From Bolinopsis microptera (taxonomy: Eukaryota; Ctenophora; Tentaculata; Lobata; Bolinopsidae), in assembly GCF_026151205.1 (NCBI RefSeq), contig NC_087079.1:2196028-2260027 (forward strand): 64,000 nt of DNA. The letters are read 5' to 3'. Shown one piece after another: positions 1-12,000 of this stretch (the first letter of the stretch is position 1; each line of letters opens with the position of its first letter). The notes under the pieces are model-generated. The model saw nothing but the letters and a program-made list of their open reading frames with translations. It did not search any database and was not told where the DNA came from. The position numbers and the translations under genes are program-made.

Positions 1-1014
1 AGTCACTCTTTCTCATTCTTCTTCAAAATTAATTATAGCAATATTCATACTTCATAGTACAGTCAAGAGACAACAAAATCCTCATAATCTTCAGCATCTG
101 GTGGCCTTAATCTATAATTCTAAAATTAATTATTTTCTTAACTCAGTGCCCTGACATACCCAATCTTTACATTCAGTGGAAACACTTTGTTAATTGCTAA
201 CTTTATATTACACCTCAGTTAATTCCCCCTTCTTGCACTTACTGTACTTTACTGTTGAATCTAAGTGATTGCATCCAGTAAGTTGCTTCATAGTTTCATA
301 ACATTACAATTTGTTACGTATATATATATTTTATTTGTCGCCTTTGCTTCTATCTTTATAGCCCCTCCCAAGATTTTTCGTTATTTTTCTTGCTTTGCTT
401 GCTCTATTTGTAGTATTCTGTTATTGCCCTGCCCACACGACCAGTGCTATGGGGGACAAGATATTATAACCATTAGATCTGCACTTTTTGTTAGAGTTAT
501 TCAGAGTGTTTGTTACACAAATGTTGCTTATTTTGCCTGTGTTTTCTGTAGTTTGAGTATGCTTACACACTCCTTCTGCCAAACATTGTGTAACAGTTGA
601 AAGTATATATTGCAGTAATGTAACCATGTAGTATTATTACTTAATATTGTAAACTGTCCCATGTATCATGACACTATTTTCCACTTCAGTAACTCTCCAA
701 CAAGGTAAACGCTTTAAGTCTTTATTTCTAGATTATCTCTTTAGTTGTGGGGTTGTATTAAGTTACGTTATAATGGCTTGAGTGATATGAACATGTCAGC
801 GCCCTGTCAGCCTGGTCTCATCTCCCTTCAAACAATTAACAATGAGCTGATCTTTTCAGACTTGTTTAACTAACATTGAGGTTCTGTCCAGTTTCATAGT
901 TCAATATGGTGAACGTTTTTATCATTATTGATTGTTATTCATATTTGTATTATTAACCTATAAAGACATATTTTAACACACCTCATTCGTATTGTATACT
1001 GTTAGTGAGACACG
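1..1014. other. intergenic, no gene recognised
   Basis: This stretch is AT-rich. Its two overlapping short open frames, on opposite strands around 265-627, show no recognisable domain, and I see no splice-bounded exon with homology. I see nothing else that can be supported here. Confidence 0.5.
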
Positions 1015-1370
1015 TACAGGGTGTTTCATAAATAGTGTCCTGATCTTGATTTATTGTCAAATTTAGTACAAATGGAATAACTTTTCAAATTTTGGTTGTA
1101 AGTGTAACAAATATATCAAAAAATATAACACTTGTCACACTGCCTCCACAAATCCAATAAGTCTTCATAATATCGAGTTTTGTTTCTTTTGTGAACCCCA
1201 TTTTCTTAAAATTCGAAATTAACAAAGTTAAATCGCTGGAACTAATGAGCGTAACAAATTAAATTTGTAAGCTTTATGAACTAATGGTAACCGATAATGG
1301 GCATTTTGCTCCTTTATAAAAAAAATTATTGATTTTAAAAATCAGGACATTATTTTTGAAACACCCTGTA
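1015..1370. mobile_element. mariner/Tc1-like MITE
   Basis: The two ends form terminal inverted repeats of about 29 bp, beginning TACAGGGTGTTTCA and ending with the complement TGAAACACCCTGTA. Both outer edges sit on TA dinucleotides, the target typical of the Tc1/mariner superfamily. The ~330-bp interior has no coding capacity, so this is a non-autonomous copy. A lone end with the same TGAAACACCCTGTA motif occurs near 57171-57184, suggesting a family with several copies. Confidence 0.75.
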
Positions 1371-1790
1371 TAATGTGATGATCATTTTTATCAAAATTTC
1401 ACCAACTGTATGATGTGTTGGTGTTGATGCAGTACCTACTGGATGATGGATACCCATTACCCGGTCTAATATGCCTTTAAATATCTTAACAAGTGAGACA
1501 CCACAACTTGGCACTACAGATCTTTACTTTATCTATACAGATAAAGTATAAATACTTTTGTGCTCCTTACATTGAGCCCCGTTAAGACTACACAATATAA
1601 CCGTGTTGTAAAGCTGTATAATTGTAAGGTTGTTTGTGGTTGCGTTTGTGGCTTTGTTTTCATAAGTTCCCTTATACCTGTTTAGTGTTTACACGGGTTA
1701 CCGTTTGTAACTTACCTGGTTAACATTGGTTAATTAACATGTACAATATGTATTAAACATCTTTATAATAACATAAACCCGCCACGCAAA
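1371..1790. other. intergenic, nothing recognised
   Basis: AT-rich sequence without a supportable exon, RNA gene or repeat. Confidence 0.4.
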
Positions 1791-1794
1791 GGGT

Positions 1795-2640
1795 TTATAT
1801 AACAGATCATCCCGCGCTAGCGGGATGATCTGATAAACACATACGAGTGCGCGCAGCGCACGAGTTTTGTGTTAATATGTAATCCCGAAGCGCCAGCTGA
1901 GGGATTACATTTATTTAGCCCTGAGCGTGAAGTGTTTATGGATTATAATTATCTCCGGCGATTTCGACAAGGGATTTATACTTTAGAAGAGAGTGATAAA
2001 TGAGCAAATCTGGATGACTGAAGCCAAGAATTAAATTTGTTTAGAGCCCAGTTGTTGACTCTAACTGTACTGTCCGGAACACGATTGGAAAGCAGTTCAT
2101 AAATCTGAATGTCAAACCGATCTGTCATAGTGGAGCAATAGCTTGAACGTTAGCAGGAACAAGAGCTGGAAGGAGAGCAAGCAAAACAATACTATTTTTA
2201 GGGCACGGACAAGGGTAGCTGGCGCCTGGCTAGTCGCCAACTTCTCACGCCACGCGTTGGAGAAATTCCAAGAATTAGCTGCTTTGGCAACGTTCCCAGG
2301 AATTTGCGTGTAAAAGAAGTGGACGGTTACGATGTTTCATATCACGTGGTGCGCTTTCGTGTCACGTGGTATAGACTCGGCGTATGCTATTGGTGGCACG
2401 TGGTACGCACGTGACGCGCCCACGTGATCGCGCGTCTAACTGTTCTACTATTATCGAGTTCTAATCAGCAGTATCATTGATTATTGTAAGTCGGAGAATT
2501 GAATGATAAACATCAGTTACGACTAAAAAGCGGGCCGGGTTTATACAAATTTCCGGGGCGGGATGATATCACCTTGAGATGTTTATCTAACAGCGGGCCG
2601 GGCTGAGTGATAATATGATCCCGCGTCGAAATCCCGGAGA
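1795..2640. repeat. cluster of GC-rich nested hairpins
   Basis: Several strong hairpins follow one another. At 1803-1832 a perfect 13-bp stem (CAGATCATCCCGC) closes a GCTA loop. At about 1838-1881 an outer AACACA/TGTGTT stem encloses GTGCGC-GCA-GCGCAC. At about 1881-1910 TGTAATCCC pairs with GGGATTACA. From 2527 to 2640 AGCGGGCCGGG occurs twice, near CCCGG-containing partners. They share an architecture of an outer AT-richer stem, a short GAG-type spacer and an inner GC palindrome, also seen near 26.4-26.9 kb and 28.1 kb. This is probably part of a non-autonomous mobile element, but its ends could not be fixed. Confidence 0.55.
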
Positions 2641-3275
2641 TATTTATAATTGTTAATAGATCTTGTTACCATTGTTTCTCCCTTGTAAAAGTAACTAGTT
2701 CTTTCAGCCTTTGTGTGGCTTAGTTATAGTGTATAGTTATAATATGATGTACTAAAACCATAAGATACACAGTTTACAGCAGGTGAAAATTACTGGCCAC
2801 GTCAACATTAAAAATATCAACATGACTACTATATTGTAAAAGTTGGCGGTTAGTTAAAAATTAATTAATTGTCCACCAATAATTATTATAAGCGTTTATC
2901 AAATGCTTCAAATTGTATTTGATAAATACAATCCCCAAACCACCCAATGCTTCGTTAAATTTTTTAATTACCTGTAATGTTAGGCTAGTCATACGCATAA
3001 TAAACGTGCCGGGATAGTATCATTAATCAAGTTGTGTATACAATTGATGTCAGGGGCAGCGTTGCAGATATGTATGTTAAAAGAGTGAGCAAGAATTACA
3101 TAGACTTTCCCCGCAACTATAGAAATCCCAATAACTACGATCATCCTAGTCTAGTAGTACTAGTAGTGACAACCATAAATTGTACAATTGCCAAAAACGT
3201 GAGGAATGAAAGTCAACTACCTTTATTTGTAGGTTTCTATAATTATAAGTAGAACCAGGAGATGATTTCATACGA
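2641..3275. other. intergenic, nothing recognised
   Basis: AT-rich sequence. A 72-codon frame at 3034-3252 has no recognisable features and no support from neighbouring exons. Confidence 0.4.
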
Positions 3276-3588
3276 CAGTGGCGATTACGTTGCCGTTGCG
3301 CCCCCCCCCCCCCCCCCCCCCCCCCCCGCAGAAAAATGCGCACCTCCTCTTTCATCTTTTGGCGCCCCCGCTCCAAAAATTGAAGCAAAATAAGTGATTT
3401 TCGAGGACACGCCGGTAAAATCTCTAAACGAGTGTGGTTTTCTAGAGCAAAACGTGCAGTTTTGGCTAGTACCTCAATTAAGTTTTTCAAAATTTGTCCA
3501 TATTCCAAACGACGATTTTGCGCCCGCCCCCTAAGATGGCGCCCCCCGCAACAGCGGGTCAGCGGGGCAAGCTTCGTTCACGCCACTG
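3276..3588. mobile_element. hAT-like MITE with poly-C tract
   Basis: The ends are inverted: CAGTGGCG at the left and CGCCACTG at the right. The similarity continues inward (left GATTACGTTGCCG, right complement TGAACGAAGCTTG). CAGTGGCG-type ends are characteristic of hAT transposons. The flanking 8-mers match only in their last five bases (tacga), so the target duplication is degraded. The interior contains a run of about 27 C starting near 3300 and no transposase. Confidence 0.65.
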
Positions 3589-5630
3589 ATCTACGATCGA
3601 AACTATTTCACAATTGGTGAGGCGAGACTCAGGTGTATACAATTACAAACTTACGATACTACATAGTATTATCATAATATCGTAAAGCTAAAAGACAAAA
3701 GATATCCACGGATGGTAAAGCAAAGAACATTCGGCTTACAGTAAAAGAATTTTACTTGGAACGGCGGACCAAAGGCAAAATGACAATACGGTGTTAAATA
3801 TGAATGGTCCCAAAATAACTGCTTAAGTGAGAATACGCCTGATTACACAGTAGGAGTAGCAAAGAAATAAATACAATAGGCGAAATTATTTGTCGCGACT
3901 TTTTGTGTTTGATATGGTGATCCCAGAGTCATTGATTCACTATTTGTAATCAGCTAACAATCAAGTCACTAGTTCACTATTACACTATTTCACTATTTCA
4001 CTATTCAACTATTTCACTATTTCACTATTTCACTATTTCGCTATTCACTATTTGGTAACAGCTAACAAAAATGACACCAAACGACGGAATTGTATAAAAC
4101 AAACGAAATTATAAATGTTATTAAGAACATTTAAGTTTAACCAGAAATGTACGCAGAAATATCATTTCCTTCCACTGTACATTTTTTTGGGCAAGGCTAT
4201 TTAGTTGGATATTTACATAGTACATTGAGCAGCAGCAACACGACACTGAAATGACGTTTTCAAGCTTATATAGACGAATACATTTCAAATTATTATATAG
4301 TACGAGGCTAGTTGTCTGCGATGGAATGAAAAAAAAGGCAACATAAAATATTTTGACTCTGTTACATCGCATCTCCCCTGTAAATATGAAACTCCTTAAA
4401 ATTAACAAAACATAGGTTTACAGGAAATTGTGGTAAGCAATCTTGTAACTCACCACCATGCACTGTGGTTACCGACAAATCTGCTTCCTGACTGCATTTA
4501 CTGTATAAATTTTTCTTCTACACATTTTTTCATCTTACATAAAAAAACATTGTATTGTTTTTTAGGTGTGGGATGGAAAAGAGAGTAAATTTATTCAGGC
4601 TGACCATTTTTAGTTAGAATTATAACTAGATAATTCCTAACCACCTTACTTTAACCACTTAAAAGCTGAAGCTAAATTAATCCAAAAACCACAATTTTAA
4701 CTGTTGAACATGCGGTAATTTTTTTATTTCACAAACATGATGATCCTAATTATTATAGTTATTAAAACGTTTGTAATAAAGTTAAACCAGAGTTTCATAG
4801 TTTATGTAGGTTTTCTTAGCTCTTCCTCTTCTCCAATTACATCCAGAACTCGATATTTAAGTTAAAAATGTGACCGAAGAGAGAAAAATAAGGCGATATC
4901 CAATTCTATATTGTTTATTTTTTAATTCTGGGACAAAATCATGATACGGGGGGGTAGTGTGAGAACTGCAACAACAAGCAGGTGAAGGACCACAACGTAC
5001 GGGCCGCTACTTGTCATTATCATGTGTTTTTGATACCATTAGACCACTTGTCATGACATTACTGAAGAGTGACATTAATTTCGGCTTATACTCAACCTGA
5101 ATCATACTGTCGTGAGAATACCGTTCCAAATGGGGGGGGGGAGATAATGGGGTTTGTCTGAATAATCGCAGTAGCAGTGTGGATGCAGTGTGGAGGCAGA
5201 GTGGAGACAGTGTGGAGACAGTGTGTGAGTGTGGTGGTAGTGTGGAGGCAGTATTAGCGACCTGTAAGACAGACTTGTACAACTTACTAGTACAATGGAA
5301 AACTTAACAGTTCGTTAAGATATTGTGGTCATGTAATAACAAGTCGAATAACTAATGATAGAAAAAGGTCTGGCATTGTTGCAGTAACGAGAACTAAATT
5401 AACAACGAAACTTGAACCGGTCCCCCATCAACCTGTTACTACTAACCTAGTCGCAAACAATTACCATATTCATCTTACAAGATAACCAAGAACAAAAGAA
5501 TACAAGACTAACCCCATGTCACCAGCTCCAGTAAATAAATACCACCTCATAACCTCTTCATCATCAGTTCACAGTTACATCCAGTTCAGTGCTCCAACCA
5601 TCAGAGGGATCTTACTTCTGCAACTCTCAT
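3589..5630. other. intergenic with simple repeats
   Basis: No exon is recognisable. From about 3965 to 4050 there is a degenerate TTTCACTAT-type tandem repeat. From about 5165 to 5250 a GTGTGGAG(A/G)CAGT-like repeat gives spurious minus-strand frames. The rest is AT-rich and featureless. Confidence 0.45.
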
Positions 5631-5649
5631 CATCTCCTTGCTCCAGCAT

Positions 5650-6890
5650 AACCTCTGGTTCAGGAGTTCTTCGCTGCGATGGATAAGTACCACGGAATGT
5701 CACAGAGTCTCATGTCTGGAGGTTACCGGTCTGGAGGAGAAAACCAAGGTGGCAGAACAGGAGAGATTCCGAACTTCAAGCAGTACAAATGGAGATAGAC
5801 CGGATAAACGGAGAGCGAACATATATACCGTACAGTGCGGAGGATGAACATTTTAGTACTCAGACAGAACGGAACGGAGACAGTACACCGTTCTAATATC
5901 TCTAAGTAATGCGGAGGAAGAAACAAAGTGCAGCACATCTCTGCTGAACCAAAAACTTCCAACTAGCTCTCAACCCAAGTATCTCGACTGGGTGTCTAGA
6001 GGTGCGAATCCTCCACTGCAGAACCAAGGAAGTTGTAGGTATTTGATGGTCATACGGAAACGATATCCTGCCATCGAGAAGTACCTACGTTCTTAGACTG
6101 GGGGACCGTGGTACCCGTTAGCCGAGCAAGAACTTCCGACTGTTACCTACAGACCTGATGCTGGCAAAGGAGATGGTTGAGCCACCCTATTAACTACGTC
6201 AAACATGGCCCGACGACTAGCCACAGCGAAGACAAAGTTTACAACCAAGAAGACGGCTCCCTCTCCTACTCCAGAGTTTGCAAACTCCCTAACTAAAGCT
6301 AGGTTACCGGCTACCAGACCTACAAGGGAGACTCAGGTCAGATCACAGGTCTCAACAAGGTACGTATCCAGTAGCCACGCAATCATGTCGAGAAACACCT
6401 TCCACGTTTACAAAACGGCATCTACAAGGGATCTCGGGTGCCAGAATAAAATCACCCAAACCACGCAGTCCTGCAGTGGTAGGATACGGGAATACAGGAG
6501 GTGAGAACTACTGGAAAGTGAGGAACAGCTGGGGTGCCCATGGGGAGACACATGCTACATCAGGATGTCCAGGACGAGTCCCGGACGAGTGGTATCTCCG
6601 AGCACATCTACCGTCCGATCATGCGTGCACTGGAGATTGGCAAACCCGCCCCAGTTCGTGACAGGAAGAGAAGGAATGCAAGAACCTGAGAAGGAAACTT
6701 ACTGCGACAGGTTCTCTGATCACTGCGACACAGGGCAGCAGGATTACGTTTGGATGACTAAAAATTGAAAAAAGACCTGTGGGGATCTGTGCGGAGCAGA
6801 TAATAACGATAGAACGAATGATAAATAACGGAGAAAGTGTCCCACTGGCACGTGAGCTTTCTGACGGAGTCTGCAAGCACGAACACATGT
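5650..6890 (+). pseudogene. cathepsin (papain-family, C1A) pseudogene with ShKT-like tail
   Basis: Reading across frames reveals a decayed cysteine protease. Around 5983-6040 lies a mature N-terminus (LDWVSRGANPPLQNQGSC) matching the papain pattern around the oxyanion-hole Gln; the normal catalytic Cys-Trp context that should follow is missing. Further on come an NHA-like active-site His context near 6455-6470 and YWKVRNSWG, the active-site Asn region, near 6506-6535, followed by a CYIRM-like stretch. At about 6697-6790 a cysteine-patterned segment resembles a ShKT domain and is interrupted by a TGA stop. Frames change several times and there are many stops. I see no introns across roughly 1 kb, so it may be a retrocopy. 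Upstream sequence near 5650-5760 resembles a degraded propeptide. Cathepsins with C-terminal ShKT domains are known in cnidarians. Confidence 0.7.
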
Positions 6891-9800
6891 GTCACTATAA
6901 CAGAGTTTTAGCACTGTCTTAGGTACACTCTCGTACGATGTTTTTTTCTTGTGTAACTGGGCTTATATTATAATTTATACGTATGTTAAACTTTGTTTGA
7001 TTGTTTTTCCAAGTCTTCATTTCGTTTGCCACGAAGGTCTTGTTTTGTGTTGAGTTGATGTAACACTGTAACAGTATGATATAACTGTTTTGTGTATTTG
7101 TGATAGCAGTTGGATAATTAATAAACATAACTCTTGCGTCGGTTATGTCAACGTTCTATGCTGTAAATCAAACAAAATAACAACAAAGAAAAATAACAAT
7201 GTAACCTTGCCCTGAAATGTAAGATCCTTCAGTGGGCAAGTTTAGCTTGTCGACTCTGATTAAACTCCAAAGAAGAAGTAAAACAAATAGTTTCGCTTAA
7301 AAGAGTTATAATTTGTAATCAAACAAATACAGGATAAACATTTGAAATTTTATTGGACACATTTCTCACAGGTGAACTGGATAAGATTGAATTTTGGAAG
7401 AAAGATCAGAACTTTTTCCGATATCTCGACCAAGCTCGCACACATTATCCAGTATTGCACCACGAAAGATAATTTTAAATAAGATTAAAAATCACTCAAT
7501 ATGCATGGAAAACAAACTTTGAAAAATTTTTCTGGATTTATTAAAATTACATTTTTCAGAATAAAAAAGGACATGTTTTTTGAGTACGTCCATGCCATAT
7601 CACTCTTAAATGAGCAATCACCAATTTAAAACAAAAACCATTTCAAATATACTGTTTACTTTTTTTTATCCAAAAAATTATGTTAGGATAGCACATACAA
7701 TTCGTAATGTATATACTGTAAGTGTATATACACATCGTTCCCAAGGGACCAAAGAATCCAAAGTAAAGCTGCTAGAAACCTCGATTGGTTTTCCTATTTC
7801 CTATCTGCAAGTTTTCTAGTGCAGTGTAGGGCCTGCATCCTGAGGCAAATTCAGTCATGGTTTTATTATTATCCAAGGTCAATCGGCATTAAAAGTTCAA
7901 TTCACAGTGTCGTCAAGAATTAAAGTCGGTTTAAAATGATGGCAAAAAAGAAGTTTAAAATTGATCGTCTGCGAAGTCTTATCTCAAAATTCGTAAATAT
8001 TTCGATCAGAAGTGGACTTTGAAACAGATTAGTGTGCAAAAAAGTAGCACAAGTGAGATGGCTCAAACATTTGTAGACCATGCAGCATCATATAAATTAT
8101 CTAACATAAATATATTTTGACAAACGTTAATAAGAATTTATCAATAGAAAGACGAAGATTTTAAGAAAATTCTCTATAAAATAAAAGAGAGAAGAAAAGT
8201 CCATAAACGATATAATCTCAAAATGTCATCATCAAACACCGGGAATATTTATACCACCTCACACATAGTCTTTCTGATCCGTTTCAAACTTTCCGACAAG
8301 ATCGAAACAAACACGTCAGAAAATAGTCATTACTTTTTCAACACAGCAACAGCCTAGCAGTTCCCCGAAATGCGTAGCCAACTTGGAGTGCCACTCACAG
8401 CGTTTTGTTGTACTGAGTACAAACAAATACCTTGCCCTTGGCTATCATTTAACTAAATTTTCACACGGTGAAGTTGTGATGTGGTTTTTTTTTGGCCCCC
8501 CAATGGTAACGCATGGTCGCCAATGGGACACTCTACAGCGCGTTTAGAGAGTCTATGATCAGTCGGAAGGAAGGTCTGTAGTCAGGTAACGCGCTCCCAG
8601 CAGTGCAACATTATGTGTATAAGGACGTGACCACACTTCCGGCTTGATCAGCCTCGCACCCTGATATAGTAGAAACAGTTTCAGCTTCATTGAACACCTT
8701 ATTATATGGAGTCCACATTTAAGGAAGGTCTTAATATAACACGGAAGACGGAGTCAAACGTCGTGAGATTCAAGAACAACACATCCAATCTCACAGTTCT
8801 CAATAAAAAGATCGCCAGTAAAAATCTATTAAGTTTAAGAATATTGTAACTTACAGCTTGAACGTTTAGCAAGCAACATCCTCGTGTATCCTAGGCTGAG
8901 TAGGGGATGACTCCGTAACTGGAACACCTCCCACCATGGTCATCCACAAGGCCCACACGTCGTTTTTGCGTGGTGTAACTGACCGTACTGATTGCTTTCT
9001 GGGGACATCCACTGATGGGTACAGTTCCACCGGTCCTGAAAGGGAATGGCGTGTTAGAAGAGAACAAGGAGGTGGAAAGGAGGTAAATTGTAAGAAGATA
9101 CACCTATTTGTGAGAGGACATATTATGACACTTATGTAGCTTCAAAATAGTCTAATAAATGTGGCAATATTATATTAGTGCAACCGCTTGTTGGACCTCC
9201 CTAACGACCTTCTGAAACGTTTTTACAGAAAATAGTATCAACTCCTTCCCAACAAATAATCGATGAATCAGGCACGAGGTTTTCCATGAAACAACTTGCA
9301 ACGTGTATATTTAGTACTTATTAATTGGTGATATTTAAAGAATTTCTGTTTGAAAAAATCTTAGAAGAGTGGTCGTGGCCGTACGAATTATGTTCGGGGT
9401 TGGAATGTGAATCGAAGGCTGATGTGCCTCAAAGTCAAGTGAATCAAAGGAAGGTTTATTTTATATAAAGATAGTATTTGCGTATTTTTGAGGAAATATC
9501 CGAAGGAAATACCCGTTTTTTTATTGGCGATTTCCCCGGAAAAATGTTCGCACGACAAGTGGTTTAAATATAATCTTCATACCTTCGGTTATATTTCCCT
9601 GCCGTGGCCCGATCTGCTGAGACCAAAGTCAGCTACCTTAACTAGGAAGGTTACCAGCAACAAGACGAGTTCCTCGCTGCAACATCTCTATGTACGAACA
9701 CCTTCTCTGCCATGTAGTTCAAACCTGGACAAGATAGGATTAGCTATGTAAATAAACTAAATGTCTTCAACTAAAAAAGATAATCTGGAAATCCATAATG

Positions 9801-12000
9801 TCACTTCTAAGTCCTATAAAAACAGATTTGGTAATAATTCTGCTTACCTGAAGCGATCTGAACACATATCTGATCTGATCTTCTAATTAAGCTCAGTCTT
9901 GGCACAGAGCCATGTCCTTGGAGGTAATCCACCAGGTTTCCTTTCTCCATATACTCGTGAGAATGTAGTAAGGAGAGGGAGTCCGTGCCATCAGACCCAC
10001 CAGTTTACAGATGTTAGGGTGATGGCAGTCTGGGTCAAAACAGCATCTCCTTCTCGTACTCTCAGATACTCAGCACTCTGGTCACCATGGAAGAGGAGGA
10101 GTATGAGTTAATGGAATAGTCCCGAGATTGAGGGTCGAATGAACTGGATAACTTACTGGGGGTGTTGAAATATCACGTTATTATTTTTATCAATATTATT
10201 GTGTTTAGTTGCTTATTGAACTAAATGTTCACACTAAAACACTGATATGACGTGAAGACTACCCGTTGATCTGTTTGATCGCAACGGGACTCTGAAGGGA
10301 AACCGTCTCAAGTTTTGAGCTCAGCCTTGTACACACTCCGAACTGTCCCGCGCCGCAGGAGAGAGAAGTTTCTCGAGCCCTAGACTTGGCGATCTGCAGC
10401 TGGCAAACATTGACAGGGTCTGAAAATAGGAGCCTGTTCAGTACAGCCCATTTGGGTGATGTAAAGACGCATTTAAAATTGATGAGCTATGATATAACGT
10501 TGAAGTATTTAGCACAGAAAGCGAACGATCTTGAAGCCTCGGGGCGACTAAGAATGGCTTGAACTAGTCGATACTGACTCCATCACACGTTCAGTAGCAG
10601 CAACATTAAAGTGGTATGTAAAACTCCCGCTGTAGAGCTGGTTATGAGTCCATGTGGAAGTAGGGGAGTGTGACAGACCGTCTCTAGGACCGTCCTCGTA
10701 ACCGTTAACATTAGCAGAGAAGAACCGGCTGTTATGAGACGCTCCAGAGCCTCGTTACTCTCCCAACTTCTTCTTCTTTGGCTCGTATCCTCAGCTGGAG
10801 ATTGCTACAAACAGGACGAAACTAGGAGTACTATGAAAAACCTAGTGCTGATACGATCAGGATCAGTGTTCTGTTTCCTCTGAAATTTTATTGTTTTCTT
10901 TAATCCGTTCGGTAAAAAATGAAGTTAAGATAAAATCAGTTTTTTAAAAACTATAACTAAGTGTGCGTAATTATATCAGTGCACATCGCGACATTTAGAC
11001 TTTTGATGTAATCCATTATCTAAATTAAGTACCAGTTCCTTGGAATTGACTGTTGAATTCAGCTCGAAATATAGGTTATCACGAATTATCACAACTTCAA
11101 AGGAGCCTTCACCCCCGGCAGATGGATCTAGGTTTTCAGGTAGATGATTTGTAATCTACAAGTGTCAGCACTGTTGAAGCGTCTCACAAATGTAGTCACC
11201 CTGATCTTCCTTGGTAAGACTGTCAGTGCATACGGGTGTTTCCCGACCACTATCATGAACTGAACAAAAAGAGACCATTAGTGTTGTGCATTTAAAGGAT
11301 ATATATTGCTATCAATTTACATTTAAATGAGGAACTGGAGGAAGGATACATGATAGATCCAAGACTCGATAAGATAGTCCTATGATCGAGATCACAGACT
11401 CTGTAGCAATTTTAACCTGTTTCATCAGACAGACGGAGATTCGGGATCACTGGGATTTGAAATATAAAAGATGGGAGTATGGTAATGGAACTATAAGTAT
11501 TCCCCAAGTAACGACCTGGTTGAGGCTATTGTAATCCAACGTACAGCGGTGCTAGATGAGCAACCCTGAGAGAGGACAAGCTATCTGGACAGTTCCTGAA
11601 TGTTTTGAAGGTTTTCTCCGCCGCAACTTGTTTGTCCAGGCAAAGCAAGTGGTTCACCAGGATATAAACTTAGGGCTGTTGACGGTTCCCAGTTTGTTGC
11701 GCAGCTTAATGGAATTATGCCAGGTTATCTTACTGATCTAAGGTATGTATGGTCAGAGAGTAGTTATATCTCTCGTCAACCTGCACTAGCTTTTGTCTCC
11801 ATCTACCGATGAGTTGGCTATAGGCTTGCAGTCTCCACCCTGCACAGATTCCTGCCACGTGACTTTGGAGCCGGGTCTGCTATGGTTGAGACCTCTACTA
11901 CTACAGTTGATCCCAATCCCCCGGACACCCTGCGCTCCGACACTATGAAGCTGCTGGGCCTGATTCCTCGCTCTCGGACTGTAAGCTCTCCCATAGCTGT
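6891..12000. other. intergenic, no gene recognised
   Basis: About 5 kb with only short frames of 60-90 codons, none showing a domain, codon bias or plausible exon boundaries that I recognise. Fragments near 9.9-10.1 kb and 11.5-11.7 kb have slightly higher GC and could be decayed coding DNA, but I cannot assign them. Confidence 0.4.

Noticed and set aside
3146-3508. 120-codon minus-strand ORF with a Gly run
   Set aside because: Falls inside the hAT-like MITE and crosses its poly-C tract.
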